A DNA stretch of 64,000 nucleotides from Rhexocercosporidium sp. MPI-PUGE-AT-0058 (taxonomy: Eukaryota; Ascomycota; Leotiomycetes; Helotiales): the NCBI GenBank assembly GCA_020746875.1, contig JAGTJL010000009.1, positions 1,860,001 through 1,924,000 on the forward strand, read 5' to 3'. Within the stretch, counting starts at the first letter, position 1, and every line of letters starts with the position of its first letter. The translations under genes were made by a program, and so were the position numbers. The notes beneath the pieces are model-generated. The model saw nothing but the letters and a program-made list of their open reading frames with translations. It made no database searches and had not been told where the DNA came from. Positions 23,318 through 34,350 of this stretch are shown here, one piece after another.

Positions 23318-24347
23318 GATTGCGATTGATGATATGTGTATTTTGAAAGAGAACTTGTAAGAATCTGGCACTTTTTTTTCAAGTCTGCGGAATGTATTGA
23401 TGCTATCAAAGTCTTCAGATGCGTGCGACTCGAGAGTTCCTTTGGTGTTGTGGTTCGGCGGGGCAGAGGAGCTGGGCTGCCCCACCAAGAGAACTGACGC
23501 GGGCAGAACCGAAAATTCTCGCGACCTTCCGTGGTTTCAATCCTTCTTCCAAGTCCTCAGATTCCAAGGTTTACAGTAGAGTACGCTATACTTTGCGACA
23601 GCATCCCACGCTGACTGCGATATCGCTCTGCCTCGGGACTGGAAGGGCAGAAACGAGGCCATGCCTGAATTCGTACACCAATGGCTCATGGGACAATTGC
23701 TTCCAGTCAAGTAATTGGTCACAAATTCTGTGTTTGAGTACCCAGAGGTTGTCCCCCGCGTCCAGCAGACTGCCAGCGAAGCGCTCCAGCATGCTTCAAG
23801 GAGCGAGATGCATCACACCAGCCTCTGATATGTAGAGAGCCACCCAATATGATTTGGGCATTCATGCAGAAACTCTGTTTATCAAGCGCCATCCCACACC
23901 CCCAAAGCTATCGAGTCGCTCATATAAGGCAGTTGCCTGCACTGTGATATTCTTGAGAATATCTTCACTTTGCTTTTTCTGGACACTCAGTGAAAGTGCA
24001 CGAAAATGTAGGTGGAATTTCAAATAAAAGTTTTCACTAGGACACAGAATAGCAGCTGGTGATAGATATGTGGAATTCATCCTTCGTGGGCTTCTTTCTG
24101 CCTCTCTTCATCCATCTGTCGTTATAATAACAATACCGCTATAATGCAGCGAGGGATATCAACCAAGTATACAAAAGTCCTCCCATACCCAAATAAACTT
24201 GAATAATGCTGAGAGAGAACACAGATCCCTATTACAGCCATACTCATTGAGAGTCAAACGCCAATATGAATCAGAACAATCCTCCTTTTCATGTAGGATC
24301 CAACATCTAAAGACAGCAATGGAAAGGACCAAAACCCAAAGGATCAG
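23318..24347. other. Intergenic, TPI promoter side
   Basis: About 1 kb with no supported gene. It holds the TPI upstream region (23318 to about 23900) and the 3' region of the Pro/Gln-rich gene ending at 24348. A T8 run and several short frames are present but nothing coherent. Confidence 0.45.
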
Positions 24348-26207
24348 CTACCAACCATTGTCCAAGCCACTACTGGTACTTGAAGCGACAGGGTAGCGTC
24401 GTGGAAGTGGAGTCGGTGCGAACGGATGAGAGTCTCCCGAAAACACTCTTGGGGGAGAGTGGCGTCTTGGGAAGTCTCGCCCAATAGGCGACCGGTCGAA
24501 GAACTCTGGTCTTGGCTCTCTTCTTTCAAAGGGACGGAATTCGCTATGTCGTCTCTCGAAGTACTCGGGCCTCTCAAGTGGCCGTCGCTCGAAGTCACTG
24601 GGTCGACGGTCGAGGAACTCTCTTAGCTCAAGAGGTCTTCTGTCAAGCTCAACCTGTCTTCGATCGAGATCAATCTGCCTTCGATCCATGTAGTCCTCAG
24701 CCTGACGCTGTCTCACGATGAAATCGTCTTCAACAGAACGCGAGTCATCGATATATCTCTCGTCGGCGTATCGAGGCTCAATGAGACGGGGACGCTCAAT
24801 AAATTGAGGCTCCATGCGGCCATACGACACGACTGGTCTGGGCTCGATGATGCGTTCTATAACAGGTTGAATGATCTGTTGTGGCTGTTGGGTAAGTCGA
24901 TCCACGCCGAATCTCTCAGCCATCGCATCTTCTTTTCCAGCTTGGTATGCCGAAGTGATGGGATCGATACCCGGTACTCCACGTGGAACGTCAGGTGCGT
25001 AAGGCCGCTGCTGTGCTGGGATGCCTCCGAAGGCATCGCTTGGTCGATGACGACGAGGTGAAGGAGACCGAGCCTCGAGATAGTATTTTGGACGAGATTC
25101 GCGGTGGAAGCTATGACTGCGAGTCGCTCCCTTGCTGGGTCTCCTCGGATGTTTGGACTCAGCACTAATGCTCGTGTCTAAGGAATCCTCGTCCGATGAA
25201 CCGGAGCCACTATCAGACCCCGAATCGTAAGAGTCGGAGCCTGAAGAACTGGAGCTACCACCTCGACCATGGTACTTCTTAGGTGCGCGGTTCTTTCCGC
25301 CTTTTTGCTGCTGCTGCACCTTCACAACTTGAGGCTTTTGGTTACCGCCTGCGGGAGGCCCGTTCTTGTTGATTTGGACGAAAGCTGTCGGTGGAGGAGG
25401 GATACGATTTCCGCCTTGCTGTTGATTTCCACCTGGCGGTCCGCCATGTCCACCTCCTTGTCCACCCCCTTGAACACCACCCTGCCCTCCTCCGCCCTGT
25501 TGTTGCTGTTGCTGTTGCTGTTGCTGCGGCGGTTTTGGCTGTTGTTGGGGAGGTGGGGGTCGCAATCTGTCCGCCTTTATTCTCTCGATCGTCTGGTACA
25601 ATTGGATTGGGTTGACATCCGCGTGAGGCGCACGTTTGACATACACAGTCATAGTAACAGTCTCATACAGCGTTTTCTTGCTGGTTCCCCGTGCACTGCT
25701 GACAGGCTTCTCTTTTCGGTCGATCTGCACAAGCGACCAGTGGAAATTCTGGTCCATTTCTCTCGATCCAAGGTCATCAAGCAAGCTTGTGATTTGGCCT
25801 TGTTGAAACTGTGCAAGGGCAGCTTTCTTGTCAGACACAGTTCGCTTGCTCTCGTTGAGCTTCTTTATTTGCTTGATGATCTCCTCCGGAAGGAATTGCT
25901 CCTCGATGACCTCCGCTCTCGCCCAGGTGGACTTCTCCTTTGCATCGCGAGGAGGAACTTTCCTAATCGTATAGGCCGCATAAGTGGTCAATTTCTTCAA
26001 ACATGCAGCTTCGTCCAAAATCTTCGCAGGGGTGATGTCCTGAATACGGACCGATTGTTGGAGGGGTTGACGGATCGGCATGGCCATGAATTGTCCCGGG
26101 GGTGGACCCTGTGGTCCTTGGGGGCGTTGTTGTTGTCCGCCATTTGGAGGAGGTCGGAATTGCCCTGGTGGAGGAGGTGGAGGAGGAGGACCACCGTGAG
26201 ACGCCAT
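24348..26207 (-). CDS. Pro/Gln-rich protein with an Arg-rich repetitive tail, function unknown
   Basis: Single exon, 619 aa from the ATG at 26207 (MASHGGPPPPPPPPGQFRPP). Residues 1-45 are polyproline and Gln-rich. A conserved-looking folded region follows at about 50-210: ILDEAACLKKLTTYAAYTI, WARAEVIEEQFLPEEII, a helical KKAALAQFQQGQITSLLDDL and MTVYVKRAPHADVNPIQLY. The middle is polyQ/polyG (nine Q in a row), then a Ser/Asp tract (SGSDSYDSGSDSGSGSSDEDS), and the C-terminal 150 residues repeat ERRP, DRRQ and PEFF-type units (DRRPLELREFLDRRP). The layout suggests an RNA-binding or condensate-forming nuclear protein, but I recognise no named domain. A long open frame on the opposite strand is a shadow of the repetitive sequence. 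Confidence 0.85.
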   Translation of the reverse strand: MASHGGPPPPPPPPGQFRPPPNGGQQQRPQGPQGPPPGQFMAMPIRQPLQQSVRIQDITPAKILDEAACLKKLTTYAAYTIRKVPPRDAKEKSTWARAEVIEEQFLPEEIIKQIKKLNESKRTVSDKKAALAQFQQGQITSLLDDLGSREMDQNFHWSLVQIDRKEKPVSSARGTSKKTLYETVTMTVYVKRAPHADVNPIQLYQTIERIKADRLRPPPPQQQPKPPQQQQQQQQQQGGGGQGGVQGGGQGGGHGGPPGGNQQQGGNRIPPPPTAFVQINKNGPPAGGNQKPQVVKVQQQQKGGKNRAPKKYHGRGGSSSSSGSDSYDSGSDSGSGSSDEDSLDTSISAESKHPRRPSKGATRSHSFHRESRPKYYLEARSPSPRRHRPSDAFGGIPAQQRPYAPDVPRGVPGIDPITSAYQAGKEDAMAERFGVDRLTQQPQQIIQPVIERIIEPRPVVSYGRMEPQFIERPRLIEPRYADERYIDDSRSVEDDFIVRQRQAEDYMDRRQIDLDRRQVELDRRPLELREFLDRRPSDFERRPLERPEYFERRHSEFRPFERREPRPEFFDRSPIGRDFPRRHSPPRVFSGDSHPFAPTPLPRRYPVASSTSSGLDNGW

Positions 26208-29200
26208 GATTGGTCTGGTCGTATTGACGTGAAGCTTTGTGTGGATGTTGCTTGCACGTGGTGAGGTAAGGATGACTTTACACGGGACGGTATGGTCGGG
26301 CGGCGTCAAGGTAAGAAGGAGTTGAGGTTGATGATATCACTGAAGACGACGGGGCGAGGGCGAGGACGAGGGTAATAACTAGGTTTGGAAGGCCAGCTTA
26401 TTCCTTTCTTATCCCCGAAGTTTGAGGCTCGGCTGAGATTTCGATCGTGTTTGCTTGTTTGTGTCCTTGACACAGGGTGTTTTGAAAGTGAGGCGAACGC
26501 AAAGTTGGGATGTGAGAAGAGGTGTGGGTGGGAGCGATATATGGTTATTATGGTCATCAAGTTGGTGGCTTTTCCTTCCAACATGTAAGAGGCATGGCAG
26601 CATCCTTCCATTCGAGAGAGGGAGGGGCATCGAGGGGTTCACGGCGCATGGGGCATTGAGCGGTGGAGAAAGGCTGGTGCTGATTCGTGGTGCAGACAAC
26701 CCTGGCCTGCAGCTGGACACTAGCGAGCTTCTCTCACCGAGTAACCCGAAGCCACCTCAAGAGCGCGCCTCTGCTCTCCTCCTCTCATCTGGACTCTCGA
26801 CTCCATCCACCATGCCGTCCTACTGTATCCTCTCCCAAACTTTTTCGTCTTCTCGTCGTTGTCAAAGACAAACACGCTTTGCATTCTGACGATGAAACGG
26901 GTCTTCTTTAGTCGACCTTTGACAGACATGTCGTGGTCCATCCATCGCCCGGCGCCGTTGCATATCAGCTCTAGAGGCTGTGCATGCAGCCTTTCTAGGC
27001 AACCACTCACAGCCTGTCTGGATTGAGGCTCCAGTGTCTCACACTTGAGCAGGGCGAAGGGGAAAAGCAACATGCAAGGCAGACTCCTCTGGCTAACAAG
27101 TACCAATCGCAGCAACGTCAGCACTAGCACTGATTTACACTTCCTAAGCGCATGAACTCTCAGCTCCAACTGAAGCCATTTTGTCCTTTCCGCACAGGCA
27201 GGAGTTCTCACGAGCTTGGAAACTATAACCTTATGTTCCGGCTTAAGGTTCGATATGACGATAGCTTGCTTCTTGCGAGGGCATTCAGCCCGCATCAGCC
27301 GTGCTCTCGAACTATTGCACTGATGATTATTCTGGAATGCCGAAAGATCTCGTACGCAGGAGGCGCCTACTGCATCCTTGCCTACTTAAAACTAGTTATC
27401 GATCTAGTTAGGTGATACAGCAGTCCAGGTATCGTTGTGTCAAAGGAGGCATCGATCGACAAGTGTCGACGCCCAAATGACAGAAATATCAAATGTCTAT
27501 CTCCACTTCATCCTGAGTTTTGCCGGATGGAAAAAGAGTGTGGGGAAGCATCCTCCCTCAAAGAATCAAAGCGCCCAGTTTTGCGGACCAGATGTGGACT
27601 GTTCTAGCTGCCGTCCTCGCCCGGGTCACTTGGGAAAACCACAAGACCTATTTTGCCTTGTTTGCCTCGCCGAATTTCACAATCACAATTGGACCACCAC
27701 GCCATGCTATTATCCAGAAAGCTACACACCTTCAGACAAAAGTGCACCCGGCTACAATAGCTCGACAGTGACACAAAGCCTTCGGGCGTACTGGCAGTCT
27801 CCGAGATATCCTATTATAGCCAAATCTTCCGCAACTCTTCCTATCATAAGATTGAGTCGACCAACGCCTCTATGTGGAGGGCCATAGTGACCGTGCCGCT
27901 ATCTCTTCAGCCCATAACCCAGCTCAAAGTGGCTATTTTGGTTTGCGACATTCTCAATGAACAACAGCTGTCCGTGCTGTGCAGGCGTAGCAACATCAAT
28001 CGTCCTGCACCTCATCGCCCAGCTAACGCTCGACATCTAGCGTTGCAAAATGCAAAGAGTCAAATGTTTTACCTTATGCAAAGAACACTGTAGTCGTCAT
28101 ACATACATGCATCAAGATCCCCATACTGGGCCTTACCGCTACAATCTCGGCCAGGCCCAAAAGTGGAATGCTTCACAAGCCACAGCCTTGCTAAGATTCG
28201 CTGCTTAACCATAATCTGTGGTATCGAGGAATAAAGAATGAACACCTGCATCTCAATTTCCAGGTGGCTGAGGGTTGACGCCCTGCAGCTGTGGACGCCC
28301 CACTGCAGTACAAAGGCTGCAGCAGTGCAGCTAGCATGCCATTTTCCGATCGTCTTCGATCCTTGGATTCTCTTTATCTCGCACTGCAGCCGGGCACAGA
28401 ATTATTTCGCCGACCAGCGAAATTCGGACGGATAAGGTATTACGATTTTGTTTCCTGGAAACCTGGAGCAGCATCAAAGCCCTCCCGCAAAGTATGGACA
28501 GGAAACAACCAACCCCGCATCATCCCTCTTCCCGCTCGAATCGATACGCATAGCGTTTCCTCGCTCCCTCCCGAACATCCAAATACAAAAGCAAGCTTCG
28601 TCCAATCACCACTCTCTCGGAGCTACCAAGATGCAGCTGACCAACACCCAGACCGGCAAAGCTTCCCTTGTTCTCCTATGTGGTCGCACTCATCAGCTCT
28701 CATATTCGCATGAAACTTTAGATGTGAACCGTCACGAATCACAGCCAGGGGTAGACCAGTGGTAAAGTGTTGATGTATCCCTTGGCCAAAAACAGGGCGT
28801 ACTGTGTCACAACATAAATACGATCATCCCGAGTTTAGCCAAACAATTTTTGAAGGTGTGTGGCACTCAGATACTACTATGGTAAGATAGTGCGGGATGG
28901 CAGAGATGCAGTAGTTGTCCGTCCGTACATATCTTGCGAATTGCGCGATGTTGCCCCCGAAATGATGTGTATCTTGTGCGAGGATACTTCCCATGGAATC
29001 ATGAGATATTCTCTTTTCTGTGTTACCAAGCGAATACGCCCGTCTTGTCTGCTTGGGGAATGTGCAGCCTTGCCACCGAGTACAGAGTGACAATAAAAGA
29101 TGGTCTTTTGTTGTCATTCAAGCAGAGCCTCGAGACTGCAAGACATTGGGCAGCAATGTAATGCAAGTCGTACCTTGTACGCATGAACCCCTTTTCTCTT

Positions 29201-31575
29201 ACTTGGTTGGCAGAGCCGCACGTTTGCCCGAGTACTACGTTTCCGATGTTCACTTTTGGTGCTTTGATGACCGAGATCTTGACACAGTGCTCAGAGTTGA
29301 GCCTCTCGCTTCACAAGATTGACTACGGAGTTGGGCAGCAATAGTCGATGATTTGCAATCGACGTCAGCTTGCGCTCGCCCATATTGTAGTGACGGTCGT
29401 CACAAATGTACTTCAGAAGACTCGAAGCCCATTTGCGACTCCATGACGAAGAAAGTGTTGGACACAAGTTTGCATACACATGCGAAGGAATGACGAGTGT
29501 CCGTTATCAGCGATCATCCAGAAAACGCAACTCACCTCCGTGCGTCTCTCCAATCATCTTTATGATATCAATCACTTCACATTCCTACCCTCCCTTGCTT
29601 CAATTCCCTTTCGCCACTCCATTCTTCCAACAGCCAAATCCACACAGGGCTTGAGATTCGAGGCTGAAGTACCTTGGTACCATTAATTGTATCTCTGTAC
29701 ATCCCCCTCATTCACGTGCTTTCCTCGCATACCCGGAAAACATAAATGCCCCAATATCTGCCGCGATCAGCAGACGGAAAGCCATCCAGCTGACACTCAT
29801 CCCATGCGCCTTTAGTAAGCGGGCTGCATTGCATGAGAAATACTGCAGCTGATGGGCGCCACGCGAGGTATATATTGCTTGCGCATCGCAAGGCGAGGGC
29901 TGGTGGGTGTGATAGTGGGTGGCGAATACTGCATGCGGAAGGTGGTGATGGAATGATATCTAAAATTGTCTTAGATTTGACTTTTGACGGTTGTCGGCTG
30001 GTAGAGGTAAGGTTGGTGAGTTGGCTTGATATCAAGTTTGACGAAGTAATGTGTTCGGTCTGGCTGGCTGGCTGGAAGCGAATCGCTATGGCAAGACAAA
30101 GACACTGTCTAGAGGCATTGACTACCGTTTGAACTGACATCGTATCAAATCTCACGTCGTATCATGGTAGAACAATCGGGAACACAGAAGGTCATTTTGG
30201 GACACATGACAGCAGGGGATGAGGCAGAGCCCGGCTCCAAGTAACGGCAAACAAGCAGTCCAGGAGCCAACAGACGTCTTCAAAATTGCACTTCCAAAGC
30301 AATGGATGCTACGTGAATCTCAATCGGCAATGCCATTCGTTTCATAGATTGAATTTTGCTGTCATATTTTCTAACCAATTCCAAGTTTTAGACCACCGCC
30401 TCCAACTCTATCTACCCTTGAAAACGCATGTTGATAAAGTTTAGCGAACGATCTAGCTGATAGTGATTCTAGATTTTGGGATTTTGTCCACTGCTTTGGT
30501 AAGGAACTATCATTCAAGCATCACCATACGCATGCTCTATATCCTGATACTAATTTCGGGTAATAGCCACCGAGTTCTTGTATCTATGCAAAGTTATCTG
30601 TCTGTGTCTCCCAGACGGTTGGTATTCTACGTTTGGAAAAATGCAAAACTCACTTTCTCACGTACGCAATCTGCAGGTTTGTAGACTACATTAAACTCAT
30701 CAACGACTACCAAACGACGACGGACTAATCGTAAAGCCTTAGTCTAGATAGTTGTGTAAAAGAAAACCTCTCGCGACAACTTCTGTAGCTGCAAAGTCAA
30801 CGGGACAGATACCGGAGCTAACACAGGACTGCGCTTCTCTTGTTCTCTATCTTTGACTCTGCGTACTAGATCCGGCACGAGTTTGGTCAGCTAAAGAAGG
30901 ACGTCAGGTTCTGCTGTCAGAGATTTGGACGGCGATATTAACCCCCACAAAGTTTCGAAGAAGTGAGTTCCTTACTGCCGGAATTTATTGGGAAAACTTG
31001 CTTACATAGGTGATATGCACCATTTACTGTAGAGTGATCCAAATTCATGCCAGATTTTCTCCCGCGTATTACTTCAAAAGGTAATTAACCGATGTGCTTT
31101 CTGAAAATGAAAAAGAATCTCCGTCGTCAGTTCTGAACAGCCCCTGGATTCTTGAGAAGCTGGACATCTTGACAGTTTGGGAGCCTGAGAAGTAAAGAGA
31201 CCGACTCCAAGCCATATTTTCTTTCTTCTCAATCAGTATAGCGAGTAAGAATACAGAGTAAACATACATTTCGCTTCGACATCTCCAAGCCAGTAGAGCC
31301 CAGGATCCACTCAAGTGAATATAATTGGCTCCACCCCTGCAGGTCCACCTGCAAAAGCTTTTGTACCTGAATTTATGCCGTCCACTTATCAAGTCCCGCT
31401 ATAGTACTTTACCTATCTCGGTGTTTACCCCTGCCTGCCACCATAAAATATCAGACCGCCTCCTCCCTCCAACCCGAAGTCGCTCCTTCCTCTCTGCAAA
31501 ACTCCACCAGTCCCTAGATCTCTAACAAGAATAGAGCACCAAATAGTGATTTTCCTGTCACAACACCTCATTCAA
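26208..31575. other. Gene-poor region of 5.4 kb
   Basis: No protein gene can be supported. Candidate frames at 26720-27295, 27435-27887, 28291-28713 and 29712-30155 lack domains, and those I checked also lack an ATG start. Around 28260-28400 the hexamer CTGCAG or close variants recurs about six times, which looks like chance clustering. The left end is the promoter side of the Pro/Gln-rich gene. Confidence 0.4.
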
Positions 31576-31703
31576 GGGCGAATGGTTTAGTGGTATAATA
31601 CTTCTTTAGCATAGAAGTGGTCCAGGGTTCGAGTAAGCATCTCCAATATCCACAACGTAAGAATCATCAAAATCCTAACATGAAACAGTTCCCTGTTCGT
31701 CCA
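31576..31703 (+). tRNA. tRNA-Ala(AGC) split in the T loop by an mRNA-type intron
   Basis: After removing 31633-31688, the 72 nt (31576-31632 plus 31689-31703, including discriminator A73) fold as a complete tRNA. Acceptor stem GGGCGAA/TTCGTCC is 7 bp with a G3:U70 wobble, the alanine identity element. The D arm has 3 bp (GTT/AAT), with A14, G18, G19 and A21. The anticodon stem is CTTCT/AGAAG with loop TTAGCAT, anticodon AGC at 31608-31610, U33 present. The variable loop is TGGTC. The T stem CAGGG/CCCTG is 5 bp with loop TTCGATT. The A box (TGGTTTAGTGG, 31583-31593) is intact. The B box is interrupted after GGTTCGA. There is no intron at the canonical 37/38 site. A T6 run starts 15 nt after the end. 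The alternative is a tRNA pseudogene with a random insertion, but the exact splice signals argue against that. Confidence 0.85.
31633..31688 (+). other. Putative spliceosomal intron inside the tRNA-Ala gene (56 nt)
   Basis: The insertion begins GTAAGC and ends ACATGAAACAG, with a branch-site match TCCTAAC whose branch A (31678) lies 10 nt before the final G. Length and all three signals match the mRNA introns elsewhere in this window. It sits between tRNA positions 58 and 59. I see no bulge-helix-bulge-like pairing that the tRNA endonuclease would need. Confidence 0.75.
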
Positions 31704-31718
31704 ATTCGAAAGAATTTC

Positions 31719-31724
31719 TTTTTT
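31719..31724 (+). terminator. Pol III-type T6 terminator after tRNA-Ala
   Basis: TTTTTT begins 15 nt after the discriminator base, and a second run of five T follows at 31728-31732. This is the normal Pol III stop signal and supports a real transcription unit. Confidence 0.75.
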
Positions 31725-33060
31725 GTCTTTTTGCTTCGCACTGTCCAGACGAGAAGAGTTGTTTCTCGTTTGCGTATCTTTGTTCCTGAATTTATACATA
31801 CGATTTAGGTACTTTGAGGATGTTGTGTGGAAAGTTGAAGTTGAGGCGACTCGCTTATCTTGTGGGGGGAGCGCAGACCCCACCCCTGAGTGGATTGAAG
31901 ATTTTTTCTTCTCTCTGCAGCTTCTTTCAATTTTTGCTAGACTAGCCAAGATAGTTTCCCGGCTGGTACGCATATCGAGATGAGGCCGAAATGTTTCGGC
32001 TCGGTTCGGAACAAATGCACTCCTTCAATGCTGTCATTTCTCCCTACGAAACTACGAAGCTAGGAAGAATAAATACAGTATGGAGAGAAAGGGCCTGAAG
32101 AGATAAGATCTACTACATGGATTTTAGTACACCACTGTGCTCTTTCCAAGTCCTCATGTTGCATGAGAGACGGAGCCCTTTATTTTTGTGGTATCTGGGG
32201 TTCGTTAATTGAAGGGTTTCTATTTTCAATTGTGAAATGATTCACAAATCTATCAGTCTCGCCCAAGGAACATTTTCACCTAGACTGGCACAATCCTCCT
32301 TCTTCATATGAAAAAGTCTCAACGCAGAAATAATCAAATGAAATAAATGTTCAGCGGGGAGCACATCGACTACTCAAAGTAACCCGGCGAGTACTTCGAT
32401 TAGGTCATACATTTCATCCGATACAGACTAACTCGGCGCTGCAGCACTCAATACAAGCAGTCACGAACGGAATTCTTTATAGAGGACGTGAAGGGAAGCG
32501 AGATCGCTTGTTGAATAATTCAGTCACTTTTACGAGTCTTTTTCGCGCAGTACAAGTGACAAGTTCTGACTATCACGTCGGGTGCCAGGAAGAGAAATTA
32601 CGGCCATGACCCGTCTCCATCTATCGATACCGAGTATACTCAATCGGCAGCAAAAGAATCATCCATATTAGTTCTAGCTGTTTCGTTCTACCTACCGCCC
32701 AAGGATTACAAGTGTAGATTCCGTGGTTCGGTGGTACGTGTATCTCTCGTCAACTCTGAAGAGCACGGCCTTGTTATCCGTGTGATTTAATCCCTTTCGG
32801 CGATTTTCTACCGTTTCTTATTCCTAAATTGCACTAAACAGCTCAAATCAACTTGCTCCGCCTGAAGAACGTTTCGTTTTCACTTCACTTCATCTCACCT
32901 CACCCTGTTTCAGCTTAGTTTGATCACTGGTAGAGTATGAGGGATGAGCAAGTCTGAAGCTGTCTGAAAGACATTCCCCTCCCTCCTCCTTCCTGTAGTG
33001 TACAACACTTCATCTCTTCAGCATCCAAACCCCTCTTGCACTGACCCCGAACCTGTAATC

Positions 33061-33089
33061 CCCTCCCCTCCCCTCCCCTCCCCTCCACA
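33061..33089 (-). repeat. (CCCCT)n tract, G-quadruplex-capable on the minus strand
   Basis: Five consecutive CCCCT-type units read as GGGGA runs on the minus strand. It is followed within 75 bp by a (CCT)n microsatellite at 33161-33199. No gene is close enough to assign a role. Confidence 0.7.
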
Positions 33090-33160
33090 TCCTTATTCTC
33101 ATTGTCATGCACATCCACCCTCTAGACAAGCAAGTCGCGTGTTCCTCATTGCCATCCTCC

Positions 33161-33199
33161 TCCTCCTCCTCCTCCTCCTCCTCCTTCTCCTCCCCCTCC
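33161..33199. repeat. (CCT)n microsatellite
   Basis: Near-perfect trinucleotide repeat in intergenic DNA. Confidence 0.8.
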
Positions 33200-34350
33200 T
33201 TCTTCTCCCGACCAAAGAATTACCAAAAAAAAAAAAGAGAAAATAAATATATATCACCATTCATCCCCCTCCCAAACACAGTCCTTGACCACCTCGTGCT
33301 AGCCGTAATACGAGTATGGCGTACTACAGCTGGCATGCTTAGCTGCTGGTGAGGCGAGGAAGAGGGTTACTTACTGTACTATAAGAGCATTTATTTCCCC
33401 AGAGAGAAAACAGGGCAGGAATGCTTGCTTGCGTGTTGGAAGCATGGAGCGTGCGTGTTACGCCCACTTCTGCACTTGCTCCTTGAGGTGAGTGAACGAA
33501 CTAGTTAGTGGCTGTGTCAGTGGGGTGACGGTGACGATAGCTGTTCCCCTCGAACGAGACGTTGAGTGAGGCCTTGTGATTTTTTAGATACGCACGAGGA
33601 GGGATAGCTAAAGGGGAAAGGGGACTTCTATGTCACAAAGAAAATAAAGGATGGAAGTAGAAGGGCAACTGCACGGCAACAGAGTTGAGAAAACCAGTTT
33701 CTCATTCTTCCACCCCCTGTATCTATCTACAGTTTCTCACTTTCTGTCATCAACACACCCGTTGCGTTCCAATCGACACACACTCCCAGTCTCCACCCAA
33801 ACACCATCATTCCATCAACCTATATACAACACCATAGCCCAACAACCCATTCATCCCAACTCCCCCCATCATCTCATTAAGATATTAGTAATTACCCCAT
33901 TCCACTTTGCTTTCTTTCTTTCCATTGTCTTCCTCCCACCAGCCAAAGGAAAACCGTTCTATAAAAGCGAATGAGGTACCGTAGTGTATTAACGCCTAGG
34001 CAAAATGCAGTTGCGTTCGCGATGCAATGCAAAGCCCCAAGTCTTTCAACCCCCAAAAAGGACACCCGAGACACAAACATAAAAAAATGGAACTAGCGGA
34101 ATCAGAAGTAACAGTGTTCTTTCTATTCCCAAAAACAAGACCAGACCAAAAATGGGCAACGTCGGCAGTGGAGGGTATCTCGCGCGTGTGCCCGCTTGAA
34201 ACATGGATATAACGATCGGAGAGACACAAGGTAATGTACAGAAGCTGGCCGGCCCGTTGAAGGCATCCGAGGCATGTGTCTTACAGCCGAATATGGCTGA
34301 CCAGAACAGGTGGTCTCCAGACAGCCTTGACGGGGCGCTAAAGGTAGGGA

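Larger units (their letters stand above)
31725..34350. other. Intergenic region with pyrimidine microsatellites
   Basis: No gene supported. Positions 33061-33089 are a (CCCCT)n tract and 33161-33199 a (CCT)n tract, followed by A12 near 33226-33237. The right end is the 3' region of LCB2. Confidence 0.45.

Noticed and set aside
25269..26264. Long open frame (331 codons) on the plus strand
   Set aside because: Exact antisense of the Pro/Gln/Arg-rich gene; Leu/Arg/Trp-rich composition is the mirror of its repeats.
28260..28400. Clustered CTGCAG hexamers
   Set aside because: Irregular spacing and no longer unit; probably chance.
27435..28765. Several open frames of 80-150 codons
   Set aside because: Those checked (27435, 28448) begin with TTG, not ATG; none shows domain content or a consistent frame across splice sites.
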